A DNA stretch of 14,954 nt from assembly GCA_030917985.1 (NCBI GenBank), contig JAUPTR010000128.1, forward strand, positions 1 through 14,954. The letters run 5' to 3'. The notes under the pieces were generated by a model. It saw only the letters and a list, made by a program, of their open reading frames with translations, had not been told where the DNA came from and did no database searches. The position numbers and the translations under genes are program-made. How positions within the stretch are numbered: position 1 is the stretch's first letter; each line of letters begins with the position of its first letter. The DNA is from Pseudomonadota bacterium. Its GTDB lineage: Bacteria > Pseudomonadota > Gammaproteobacteria > Burkholderiales > SCOH01. Shown here one piece after another: positions 1-6,688 of the stretch.

Positions 1-698
1 AGTTTCAGTTCGTGCAGGCACTCGAAATAAGCCATTTCCGGAGCGTAGCCAGCTTCTGTCAGGGTTTCGAAGCCCATTTTCACCAGTTCAACCGCGCCAC
101 CGCACAGAACTGCCTGCTCGCCGAACAAATCGGTTTCGGTTTCTTCGCGGAAGTTGGTTTCAATTACGCCGCCTTTGGTGCCGCCGTTGGCTGCTGCGTA
201 CGACAGGGCGATATCACGGGCCTTGCCGGATCTGTCCTGGTAAACCGCGATCAGCGACGGAACGCCGCCGCCTTTTTTGTATTCCGAGCGAACCGTGTGG
301 CCTGGGCCTTTCGGGGCAACCATGATCACGTCCAGATCAGCGCGCGGCACGATCTGGTTGTAGTGAATGTTGAAGCCGTGGGCGAAGGCCAGGGTAGCGC
401 CTTGCTTGATGTTGGGTTCTACGTCGTTTTTGTAGACTTCAGGCTGCGATTCGTCTGGCAGCAGAATCATGACAACATCGGCGGCCTTGACTGCGTCAGC
501 CACTTCGGCAACATTCAGGCCGGCGCCTTCGGCTTTTGCCCAGGATGCGCCGCTGCGACGCAGGCCGATGGTCACGTTCACGCCGGAATCACGCAGGTTC
601 TGAGCGTGTGCATGGCCTTGCGAGCCGTAGCCAACGATGGTGACGTTTTTGCCTTTGATCAGCGACAGGTCAGCGTCTTTGTCGTAAAAAACTTTCAT
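1..698 (-). CDS. ilvC: Ketol-acid reductoisomerase (NADP+), N-terminal 232 residues, cut by the window edge
   Basis: This enzyme isomerises and reduces 2-acetolactate or 2-aceto-2-hydroxybutyrate with NADPH and Mg2+, the second common step of valine, leucine and isoleucine synthesis in the cytoplasm. The visible part starts MKVFYDKDAD and has the Rossmann glycine loop GYGSQGHAHAQN at residues 24-34. His107 lies in AHGFN, the metal-binding acids are Asp190 and Glu194 in TDLFGEQ, and Glu226 and Glu230 lie in FECLHELK. These positions fit the short class I enzyme of about 338 residues, so roughly the last third lies beyond the left edge. The ATG at 698 follows AGGAG by five bases. It is the third gene of the minus-strand ilvI-ilvH-ilvC order, separated from ilvH by 81 bases that hold a terminator-like hairpin, so its expression may be partly uncoupled from ilvIH. 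Confidence 0.98.
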   Translation of the reverse strand, partial: MKVFYDKDADLSLIKGKNVTIVGYGSQGHAHAQNLRDSGVNVTIGLRRSGASWAKAEGAGLNVAEVADAVKAADVVMILLPDESQPEVYKNDVEPNIKQGATLAFAHGFNIHYNQIVPRADLDVIMVAPKGPGHTVRSEYKKGGGVPSLIAVYQDRSGKARDIALSYAAANGGTKGGVIETNFREETETDLFGEQAVLCGGAVELVKMGFETLTEAGYAPEMAYFECLHELK

Positions 699-703
699 TT
701 CAA

Positions 704-708
704 CTCCT
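704..708 (-). promoter_or_regulatory. Ribosome binding site of ilvC
   Basis: AGGAG on the minus strand, five bases before the ilvC ATG at 698. It fixes the start and shows that ilvC can be initiated independently of ilvH. Confidence 0.8.
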
Positions 709-732
709 AGTAACAAGTGAGGTGTGAGGTGG

Positions 733-764
733 AAAAACCAATAGCGGGAACATGCCCGCTATTG
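733..764 (-). terminator. Hairpin plus T-run between ilvH and ilvC (possible attenuator or partial terminator)
   Basis: Read on the minus strand, CAATAGCGGG (764-755) pairs perfectly with CCCGCTATTG (748-739) around a six-base loop. One G follows, then five T (737-733). This has the form of an intrinsic terminator placed 16 bases after the ilvH stop and 35 bases before the ilvC start. The T-run is short and interrupted by CC, so readthrough is likely. No T-run follows on the plus strand, so the element acts only in the ilv direction. It could instead be an RNA processing or stability element. Confidence 0.55.
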
Positions 765-779
765 ATCGCTCGTGCCTCA

Positions 780-1271
780 CTAGATTTTCAGAATGCGCTC
801 GCCGCGGCCAATGCCCGAAGCGCCTGTGCGTACGGTTTCGAGTATCACGCTACGATCGACTGCCTGGATAAATGCATCCAGCTTGGCGCCCGGGCCAGTC
901 AGTTCGATGGTGTAGGTTTTCTCGGTAACATCGATGATGCGGCCACGGAAAATATCCGCCATCCGCTTCATTTCTTCGCGATCCTTGCCGGTTGCGCGTA
1001 CCTTGATCAGCATCAGCTCACGCTCGATGTGCTCGGCTTCGTGCAGGTCAATCACCTTCACTACTTCGATCAGCTTGTTCAGCTGCTTGGTGATTTGCTC
1101 GATGATGTCGTCCGAGCCGGAGGTGACAATGGTCATCCGCGACAAGGTCGGGTCTTCGGTGGGCGCTACCGACAGCGATTCAATGTTGTAAGCGCGGGCG
1201 GAGAACAACCCGGCAACCCGGGAGAGGGCGCCCGCTTCGTTTTCAATCAGAATTGACAGAATGTGTCGCAT
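780..1271 (-). CDS. ilvH: Acetolactate synthase small (regulatory) subunit
   Basis: This 163-residue protein is the valine-sensing regulatory subunit that binds and activates the catalytic acetolactate synthase subunit encoded just upstream. The N-terminus MRHILSILIENEAGALSRVAGLF is an ACT domain (about residues 1-80), with the ENEAGALSR turn where family members bind the feedback inhibitor. The C-terminal domain (about 85-160) carries the KTYTIELTGPGAKLDAF segment typical of IlvH/IlvN. The length equals that of E. coli IlvH. The start lies 14 bases after the ilvI stop; only a weak AAGG precedes it, so translational coupling to ilvI is likely. Symbols ilvH and ilvN are both used for this family, and I cannot separate the isozyme names from sequence alone. 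Confidence 0.97.
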   Translation of the reverse strand: MRHILSILIENEAGALSRVAGLFSARAYNIESLSVAPTEDPTLSRMTIVTSGSDDIIEQITKQLNKLIEVVKVIDLHEAEHIERELMLIKVRATGKDREEMKRMADIFRGRIIDVTEKTYTIELTGPGAKLDAFIQAVDRSVILETVRTGASGIGRGERILKI

Positions 1272-1285
1272 GGTGTGATCAAGCC

Positions 1286-3046
1286 TTAGCTGAGATTGCC
1301 GTAGTCGCGTTCCTTGAGGGTACCGGTCTGGCGCACGTCCTGCATGTGCGGCGGCAGATCCATCTGGTTCAGGCCTTTGCCGTTACCTACCATCGGGAAT
1401 ACGTTGGTTTTCGGGTCAATCAGGAAGTCCATGAATACCAGGCGATCCTTCATTGCCAATGCTTCGCGCAGCGCACCTTCTACGTCCGACGGCTTGCTGA
1501 TGCGCATGCCGACATGGCCGTAGGCTTCCGCCAGCTTGACGAAATCCGGCAGTGCATCCATGTACGATTCCGCATAGCGGTTTTCGTAGAACATTTCCTG
1601 CCACTGGCGCACCATGCCAAGGTAGCCGTTGTTCAGGTTCACGATCTTGACTGGTGTGTGGTACTGCTTGGCGGTCGACAGTTCCTGAATATTCATCTGG
1701 ATCGAGGCTTCGCCCGTGATGCAGACAACGTCCAGCTCCGGATTGGCCAGTTTGGCGCCCATGGCGTAAGGCAGGCCGACACCCATTGTGCCGAGGCCGC
1801 CGGAGTTGATCCACTGACGCGGGCGTTTGAACTTGTAATACTGCGCGGCAAACATCTGGTGCTGGCCAACATCGGACGTGATGATGGCGTCGCCATTGGT
1901 CAGGCGATGCAGCGTTTCAACAACAAACTGCGGCTTGATGATGTCGCTGCCTTGTTCGTACTTGAGGCTGTTCGGCGCGCGCCACTCATCGATCTGTTTC
2001 CACCACGTCTTGACGGCTTCAGGATCTGCGCGTTCCGGCGTGCTGCGCAGCAGGGCCAGCATTTCGTCCAGCACGTCGCGGCAGTTGCCGACGATAGGTA
2101 CGTCAACCTTGACCCGCTTGGCGATCGACGATGGGTCCACGTCAATGTGGATGATGCGTTTCGGCGAGCTGAGGAAGTGCGCGGGCTGCGATACCACGCG
2201 GTCATCAAAACGTGCGCCAATGGCGATCAGTACGTCACAGTACTGCATGGCCAGGTTGGCTTCGTAGGTGCCGTGCATGCCGAGCATGCCAATGAACTTT
2301 GGGTCGTCGCCCGGATAGGCGCCCAAGCCCATCAGGGTGTTGGTGCACGGGAAATCCAGGGTGCGAACCAGTTCGGCAACCTGTTGGTGTGCGTCGGAGA
2401 GTATCGCGCCACCGCCAACGTAGATCAGGGGGCGCTTGGCTTCGGCGATCAGTTGTACCGCTTTCTTGATCTGGCCTGGGTGCCCCTTGTTGATCGGTGT
2501 GTAAGAACGCATGTTCACCGAAGTCGGGTAATTGAATTCGGTTTTCTTCTGTGTCACGTCCTTTGGAATGTCGATCACAACCGGGCCTGGGCGGCCGGTG
2601 GTGGCGATGTAGAACGCCTTTTTGAAAGTGTCGGCCAGCTCGCTGACATCCTTGACCAGGAAGTTGTGTTTCACGCATGGGCGGGTGATGCCAACCATGT
2701 CGACTTCCTGGAATGCGTCCAGGCCGATTGCCGGTGTGGCAACCTGGCCGGAAATCACGATCATCGGAATCGAGTCCAGATGGGCGGTCGCAATACCGGT
2801 AATGGCATTGGTTGCGCCCGGGCCGGAGGTGACCAGTGCCACGCCAATGCGGTCGCTGGAGCGCGAATAAGCGTCTGCGGCGTGTACTGCAGCCTGCTCA
2901 TGACGTACCAGCACGTGCTTGAATTTGTCTTGTTTGAAAATTGCGTCGTAAATTTCCAACACCGCACCACCAGGATAGCCGAATACGTATTCAACGCCTT
3001 CTTCGGCCAGGCAGCGCGCTACTATTTCTGCGCCCGTTAGTTCCAT
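1286..3046 (-). CDS. ilvI: Acetolactate synthase large (catalytic) subunit
   Basis: This thiamine-diphosphate and FAD enzyme condenses two pyruvates, or pyruvate with 2-ketobutyrate, in the first committed step of branched-chain amino-acid synthesis. Its 586 residues show the three usual domains: the Pyr domain with catalytic Glu50 in VRHEQAAVHAADAY, the FAD-binding middle domain (about 195-345) with GGGA at 211-214, and the PP domain (about 375-540). The thiamine-diphosphate motif reads GEASIQMN (445-452) and ends in LNNGYLGM (471-478), so the usual GDG is GEA here; see findings. The ATG at 3046 follows AAAGG by six bases. It is the first gene of the ilvI-ilvH-ilvC operon and is preceded by a long untranslated leader. 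Symbols ilvB and ilvI are both in use; a TPP-dependent paralogue is unlikely because the IlvH subunit is adjacent. Confidence 0.97.
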   Translation of the reverse strand: MELTGAEIVARCLAEEGVEYVFGYPGGAVLEIYDAIFKQDKFKHVLVRHEQAAVHAADAYSRSSDRIGVALVTSGPGATNAITGIATAHLDSIPMIVISGQVATPAIGLDAFQEVDMVGITRPCVKHNFLVKDVSELADTFKKAFYIATTGRPGPVVIDIPKDVTQKKTEFNYPTSVNMRSYTPINKGHPGQIKKAVQLIAEAKRPLIYVGGGAILSDAHQQVAELVRTLDFPCTNTLMGLGAYPGDDPKFIGMLGMHGTYEANLAMQYCDVLIAIGARFDDRVVSQPAHFLSSPKRIIHIDVDPSSIAKRVKVDVPIVGNCRDVLDEMLALLRSTPERADPEAVKTWWKQIDEWRAPNSLKYEQGSDIIKPQFVVETLHRLTNGDAIITSDVGQHQMFAAQYYKFKRPRQWINSGGLGTMGVGLPYAMGAKLANPELDVVCITGEASIQMNIQELSTAKQYHTPVKIVNLNNGYLGMVRQWQEMFYENRYAESYMDALPDFVKLAEAYGHVGMRISKPSDVEGALREALAMKDRLVFMDFLIDPKTNVFPMVGNGKGLNQMDLPPHMQDVRQTGTLKERDYGNLS

Positions 3047-3098
3047 GTCAAACCTTTAAATATCTGCCAAATATGGATGATTTCGAACTAAATCGTAT

Positions 3099-3152
3099 GG
3101 AGCCGCGCCGCAGCCGAAATCTTTCGGCAATGTTGCGTGCAAAGACGGCTCC
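3099..3152 (-). promoter_or_regulatory. Nested hairpin in the ilvI leader
   Basis: On the minus strand GGAGCCG (3152-3146) pairs with CGGCTCC (3105-3099). Inside it GCCGAA (3128-3123) pairs with TTCGGC (3118-3113) around a four-base loop. The structure begins 53 bases before the ilvI start and has no T-run after it, so it is not an intrinsic terminator. Placement in the leader of a biosynthetic operon suggests a control role, but none is shown by sequence alone. Confidence 0.4.
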
Positions 3153-3231
3153 GCCACTGTCTCCCGTCAAATCAAGTTGGCTGTGACGAGAGCGGAACAG
3201 GCTCAGTTACTGTTGGTAAACTCAGCTGTTG

Positions 3232-3267
3232 ATTGCCGGGCGATGCGGATCAGCCATGCCGGGCAAT
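3232..3267 (-). repeat. Imperfect inverted repeat in the ilvI leader
   Basis: ATTGCC (3232-3237) pairs with GGCAAT (3262-3267). After one mismatch GGC (3239-3241) pairs with GCC (3258-3260). It lies about 45 bases inside the predicted ilv transcript and may form the first hairpin of the leader RNA. Support is from base pairing only. Confidence 0.3.
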
Positions 3268-3320
3268 GAGGTAAGTTTCACGCTGGTGAGCGTTGATCTA
3301 TACCTTTTCAAGAACCTTAA

Positions 3321-3350
3321 ACAGTAATGTATTCCGATAGTTTTGGTCAA
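3321..3350 (-). promoter_or_regulatory. Candidate sigma-70 promoter of the ilv operon
   Basis: On the minus strand TTGACC (3350-3345) is followed after 18 bases by TACTGT (3326-3321). The -35 matches the consensus at five of six positions; the -10 is weak. Use of this promoter would leave a leader of about 265 bases before ilvI. No other pair of similar quality was seen in the gap 3047-3481, which otherwise holds the leader hairpins and the upstream region of the divergent sigma-factor gene. Confidence 0.4.
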
Positions 3351-3481
3351 GTTTTTCTGCCCGACTGGGTGGAGTGGTTTGCCCCGGTTTGTTACCATTG
3401 CGCGCTTGCATGTCAACCGTAATGGCCGGATATGCGTTTGACTTAACGTAAAGCGGGGCGGGTCTGGCTACTTATCAGGAA

Positions 3482-4036
3482 ATGTCGGCATTTCTGGCGG
3501 ATGTTGAACGGCGGGCGTTCAAATACGCAATGTTCGCCTTGCGGGACGAGCATTGTGCGCTGGACGTGGTGCAGGATGCCATGCTCAAGCTGGCTGAAAA
3601 GTACTCTGCAAAGCCGGCGGATGAGTTGCCGGCACTGTTTCAGCGCATTTTGCAAAACCAGATACGTGATTTTTTGCGCAGACAGAAGGTACGTTCGTTG
3701 TGGGCCTCGCTGTTGTCGGTCTTTTCGCCGGTGGACGATGAAAGTGCCAATGCCGATCCGCTGGATGCGTTGAGTCCTGCTGGTGCATTGCCTGGACCTG
3801 GCCAGCCTGAGCTGGAGTTTCAGCAGCGGCAATTGCTGCAGGTCATTGAGCAGGGATTGCAGCAGTTGCCATTGCGTCAGCGGCAGGCATTCTTGCTGCG
3901 CTATTGGGAGGAGATGGACGTGGCAGAGACGGCTGCAGCCATGGGGTGTTCGCCTGGAAGTGTAAAGACGCATTGTTCGCGTGCAACACACGCTTTGGCT
4001 GAATGGCTAAAAAAGAAGGGTGTCGACAATGAATGA
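3482..4036 (+). CDS. ECF-type RNA polymerase sigma factor
   Basis: A short sigma-70 family factor of 184 residues that should direct RNA polymerase to a small regulon. Region 2 spans about 10-75, with the core-binding/-10 stretch LRDEHCALDVVQDAMLKLAE (20-39). Region 4 spans about 115-172, with LPLRQRQAFLLRYWEEMDVAE and the helix-turn-helix AAAMGCSPGSVKTHCSRATH that reads the -35 element. No region 1 or 3 is present. The linker (80-112) is rich in Asp, Pro and Gly. The ATG is kept although AGGA sits only one base before it; an in-frame stop lies upstream and no better start is visible. It is the first gene of a four-gene overlapping cluster with membrane and secreted proteins, which suggests envelope-linked control. 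A close match to a named sigma factor is not recognised. Confidence 0.9.
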   Translation: MSAFLADVERRAFKYAMFALRDEHCALDVVQDAMLKLAEKYSAKPADELPALFQRILQNQIRDFLRRQKVRSLWASLLSVFSPVDDESANADPLDALSPAGALPGPGQPELEFQQRQLLQVIEQGLQQLPLRQRQAFLLRYWEEMDVAETAAAMGCSPGSVKTHCSRATHALAEWLKKKGVDNE

Positions 4037-4388
4037 AAACAATCTCGGCAGACGGGCCAAAGCGTCGTTGGATGGTGCGCTGGAAAAGCTGGATCGACAG
4101 CAACTGGAGCGCCTCGCTCAGGCCCGACATGCGGCCCTGGATGTGTATGTATCGCCTTTGCGGCACAGGGCGGGTGTTCTGGCCGGAGGAATGGGGCGTG
4201 TGTCCTACGAGCGCCCTCATGCGCGCCAGTGGGTATCGTTGATGGCTTTACTGCTCGGCTTGTTTGGTGCTTATTGCTGGCTGGATCATGATGTCGTCGA
4301 TGACGAAGTTGATGCCGTTTTGCTGGCAGATGATTTGCCGCTACAGGCTTATGTGGATCATCAATTCGATAAATGGCTCGCGCGCTGA
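4029..4388 (+). CDS. DUF3619-like single-span membrane protein, candidate anti-sigma factor
   Basis: A 119-residue protein. Residues 1-66 are polar, basic and largely helical (LDGALEKLDRQQLERLAQAR), one membrane span follows at about 68-85 (WVSLMALLLGLFGAYCWL), and the tail of 30 or so residues is strongly acidic (DHDVVDDEVD) and probably periplasmic. I recognise the pattern and context of DUF3619, which has no assigned function that I know. The ATG at 4029 overlaps the sigma-factor stop by eight bases and is better spaced from AAGGG than the GTG at 4020. A cytosolic helix, one span and an outer tail directly after an ECF sigma gene is the usual plan of a membrane anti-sigma factor, but no zinc motif is present. 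That role is inference. Confidence 0.75.
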   Translation: MNENNLGRRAKASLDGALEKLDRQQLERLAQARHAALDVYVSPLRHRAGVLAGGMGRVSYERPHARQWVSLMALLLGLFGAYCWLDHDVVDDEVDAVLLADDLPLQAYVDHQFDKWLAR

Positions 4389-4864
4389 TCGTTTCGGCCT
4401 TGATGGCCGGCGCCTTTCTGGTGAGTGGGGCTCAGGCTGCATCACTCAAGGTGACTGCCACCGCATCTGCGCCCGCTAGCAAGCCGGCGCCTCGTTGGGC
4501 GCAATTGACGCCGCAACAGCAGCAGGTGTTGGCGCCGTTGGCTGCTGAGTGGGATGGCTTTCCGGATTTACAGCGCTACAAGCTGCTGGGCGTGGCTGCG
4601 CGTTATCCAAAACTCACACCGCAGGAGCAGCAGCGCGTGCGGTCTCGTTTGCAGGATTGGGCTCGCTTGACGCCCGAGCAGCGACGCCTGGCGCGACGCA
4701 ACTTTAAACAGTTGCACGAACTGCCACAGGCCGAGCGTCAGGCCTTGAAAGACAAGATTCGTCAGGATGCAGGCAGGAAACCGCTGCCGGTGGCGCCACC
4801 CGTGGTGGTGACGTCGCCGGCGCCTGTGCGGTCATCTGCCGCACCTGTGCGGGGGGAGCAATAA
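4373..4864 (+). CDS. DUF3106-like secreted protein
   Basis: A 163-residue protein with a clear Sec signal peptide (residues 1-22, cut after AQA). A low-complexity Ala/Pro linker follows, then about 80 residues with a repeated pattern: RWAQLTPQQQQVLAPLAAEW at 41-60, YPKLTPQEQQRVRSRLQDW at 78-96 and RLTPEQRRLARRNFKQL at 98-114. Each unit is LTPxQ followed by a helix, and the first two end in Trp. The C-terminus (137-163) is Pro/Ala/Val-rich and probably disordered. This matches the DUF3106 family as I know it; function unknown. The start overlaps the preceding gene by 16 bases. The LTPEQ-type repeats loosely recall periplasmic stress proteins such as Spy/CpxP, which sense the envelope, but I see no firm homology. 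Confidence 0.8.
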   Translation: MARALIVSALMAGAFLVSGAQAASLKVTATASAPASKPAPRWAQLTPQQQQVLAPLAAEWDGFPDLQRYKLLGVAARYPKLTPQEQQRVRSRLQDWARLTPEQRRLARRNFKQLHELPQAERQALKDKIRQDAGRKPLPVAPPVVVTSPAPVRSSAAPVRGEQ

Positions 4865-5364
4865 TGCAGGTTCCGGGTGTGTTGCCGTGCTTGTTGGCGC
4901 TGGTTTATGAGGCCGTATTGGTTGCAGCCTTGTTGATGGTGGCTGGCTTTGTTTTTCAGCCCCTGCACGGCTTGTTACCGCCGCAGATGGCCAGGGTCAT
5001 GCAGTCGCTGTTTTTGCTACTGGTCCTGGCATTGTATTTTGGCTGGTGCTGGCTGCGTAGTGGCCAGACTCTGGCGCTGAAAACCTGGCGCATGCGTCTG
5101 GTTGCTGCTGATGGGCGTCCGCTTGCTTTACGTGCCGCGGCATTGCGATTTGTTATGGGCTTGTTGTTGTATCTGCCACTACTGGCGACATGTGTGTGGT
5201 GGTTCTATCAGAGGCAGCAGGCTTGGCCATATTTGCTGCTGATGTCACTGCTGTGGGGGCTGCATTGGGGATGGGCGCTGTTTGACGCTGAACGGCAGTT
5301 GTTGCTGGATCGCCTGGCGGGAACCCGTCTGATCAAAACCTCCGGGGGCCAAGCGGCGCCGTAA
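4864..5364 (+). CDS. RDD-family integral membrane protein
   Basis: A 166-residue inner-membrane protein with four likely spans: about 8-31, 45-62, 93-113 and 120-138. The RDD architecture is seen in the first-span segment LPCLLALVYEAVLVAALL, the loop SGQTLALKTWRMRLVAADG (66-84) and the closing LLLDRLAGTRLI (146-157). The residues that give the family its name are degraded at the N-terminal end: no Arg precedes the first span, and the Asp normally in the span is Glu16. The second Asp, Asp149 of LDRLAGT, is kept. The start overlaps the previous stop by one base (TAATG), after GGGGAG. RDD proteins have been linked to transport in a few cases, but no substrate can be read here. It is the last gene of the sigma cluster. 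Confidence 0.85.
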   Translation: MQVPGVLPCLLALVYEAVLVAALLMVAGFVFQPLHGLLPPQMARVMQSLFLLLVLALYFGWCWLRSGQTLALKTWRMRLVAADGRPLALRAAALRFVMGLLLYLPLLATCVWWFYQRQQAWPYLLLMSLLWGLHWGWALFDAERQLLLDRLAGTRLIKTSGGQAAP

Positions 5365-5614
5365 CGGCTGCTTGCTGTGCCAGGTGGGCGGACTTTCGGG
5401 CTTGAGGCTGAACTGCTGCGCCGGCGGGATAGATGATCCGGATTTGCCGCCTTCTCGCCGTGTAGTCCCTCCATGCGTCTCGAATAACGAATAAATCCGG
5501 CCCCGTTTTCCCTTTCTGCTTGCGACCACCGCTCAAGTTCGACTGGCAGCCAGAATATTCGGCATTTCCGGGCTGCCCGTTGGCATGATGGACCCACCTT
5601 TTGCCTGCAGGCAC
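5365..5614 (+). other. Convergent intergenic gap, no gene supported
   Basis: This 250-base gap lies between the RDD gene and the end of lptG. It contains a seven-base stem, GGCAGCC (5545-5551) with GGCTGCC (5571-5577), and a CCTGCAGG palindrome near 5604-5611, neither followed by a T-run. Open frames cross it on the minus strand (one starts from GTG at 5614), but they run into the RDD gene, lack a ribosome site and resemble nothing I know. No clear terminator for either operon is seen. Confidence 0.5.
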
Positions 5615-6688
5615 TCAGCGCCTCTCCTGCTTCCATGTCATTCCCGCTCCGAGTACCAGCACCACTGCTGTAGTCATGGTGGCGGACAGCAAGGGTGGCC
5701 AGTCGTAAAGCAGCCCCAGGTGTTTGAACAGGCTGTTGGTGAAGTGGAATGCCAGGCCAATGATGATGCCGATAAACAGTTTCAGGCCCACATTGGTGCT
5801 ACGGCGCTGACTTTGTGCGAACGGCAGAGACAGCAGCAGCATCGAAAGCGCGGTAAACGGGTACAGCAGTTTGTTCCACAGTGCGATTTCGTAGCGCGAG
5901 GTTTTTTGCTTGTTTTGCTTCAAATGCTGAATATAGGCATACAGATCCGCGACCGGCATGTGTTCCGGCGCCACCAGCAATACGGAGAGTATGTTCGGGC
6001 TCAAAACGGTGCGCCATTTGCGCTTGTCGGTAGTGGTTAGTGTCACACCCTCGAAGCTGATGTCGGTTTCACTGATGTTGTGGATCATCCAGTCGTTGCC
6101 AGCCAGAAACTCGCCGCGTTCGGCGCGGGTGATTTTCTGTAAATTGAACTGTTCGTCAAACTGGTAGATGCGGATGTCCGATAGCCGGTTGTCCGGCAGC
6201 ACCTCGCGCACATTGATGAACGATTTGTCTTCTTTCACCCACAGCCCCGAGCGGAATTCCTGCGCTACCACCGAGTTGGTTGCCTGCAGGCGCAAGTGAT
6301 TGGCCGCTTTCTCTGCCGGCGGGGCGATATATTCGCCAAACACATAGGTCAGCGCTGCAAATATCAGTCCTGCGGGCAGCAGCATTTTGACTACCCCGGT
6401 ATTGGATACCCCGGAGGCCCGGATAACCGTGTATTCAGAATTTGCGGCAAGCTGGCTGAGTGCATGCAGGGAGCCGATCAGCGCAGCAATTGGAAACAGC
6501 TCGTAAATCCGCGCAGGCAGGCTAAGGCCAACAAACATGAACACCATCCACAGCTGGTAGCGGCCTTTGCCGATATCCTGCAGCTGATTGAGGATGTCAA
6601 AAAAGGCAAACAGTGCCAGCAGCAGTGCAAACACAAACAGCGTACTTTTGATGATTTCGCCGGAAACGTAACGCGCCAGAGTGTTCAT
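5615..6688 (-). CDS. lptG: LPS export ABC transporter permease LptG
   Basis: One of the two permease subunits that, with LptF and the LptB2 ATPase, extract lipopolysaccharide from the outer leaflet of the inner membrane and push it along the Lpt bridge. The 357 residues show the family plan: N-terminal spans at about 12-32, 50-72 and 100-120, a periplasmic beta-jellyroll (about 130-260) and C-terminal spans at about 270-290, 300-318 and 330-348. The coupling segment LPARIYELFPIAALIGSLHA (57-76) and NSEYTVIRASGVS (83-95) are highly typical of LptG. The ATG at 6688 overlaps the lptF stop as ATGA. An open frame extends upstream to 6808 but lies within lptF and lacks a better start. The order lptF-lptG matches the usual operon. 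Confidence 0.96.
   Translation of the reverse strand: MNTLARYVSGEIIKSTLFVFALLLALFAFFDILNQLQDIGKGRYQLWMVFMFVGLSLPARIYELFPIAALIGSLHALSQLAANSEYTVIRASGVSNTGVVKMLLPAGLIFAALTYVFGEYIAPPAEKAANHLRLQATNSVVAQEFRSGLWVKEDKSFINVREVLPDNRLSDIRIYQFDEQFNLQKITRAERGEFLAGNDWMIHNISETDISFEGVTLTTTDKRKWRTVLSPNILSVLLVAPEHMPVADLYAYIQHLKQNKQKTSRYEIALWNKLLYPFTALSMLLLSLPFAQSQRRSTNVGLKLFIGIIIGLAFHFTNSLFKHLGLLYDWPPLLSATMTTAVVLVLGAGMTWKQERR

Noticed and set aside
1253..3040. A 595-codon plus-strand open frame opposite ilvI
   Set aside because: It is the antisense shadow of a clear acetolactate synthase gene. Its predicted protein is rich in His, Arg and Val with no domain, and it has no ribosome site.
3140..3150. Resemblance of GCCGTCTTTG (minus strand) to the Neisseria DNA uptake sequence GCCGTCTGAA
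   Set aside because: It matches only 8 of 10 bases and occurs once; a true uptake sequence would be exact and frequent.
3222..3416. A minus-strand frame of 64 codons in the ilv leader, including a short MADPHRPAINS peptide
   Set aside because: It was tested as an attenuation peptide, but it has no run of Val, Leu or Ile codons, no ribosome site, and it starts upstream of the predicted promoter.
5333..5614. A 93-codon minus-strand frame (GTG start) in the gap after lptG
   Set aside because: It has no Shine-Dalgarno, runs into the opposite RDD gene and matches no family I recognise. A degraded gene cannot be excluded.
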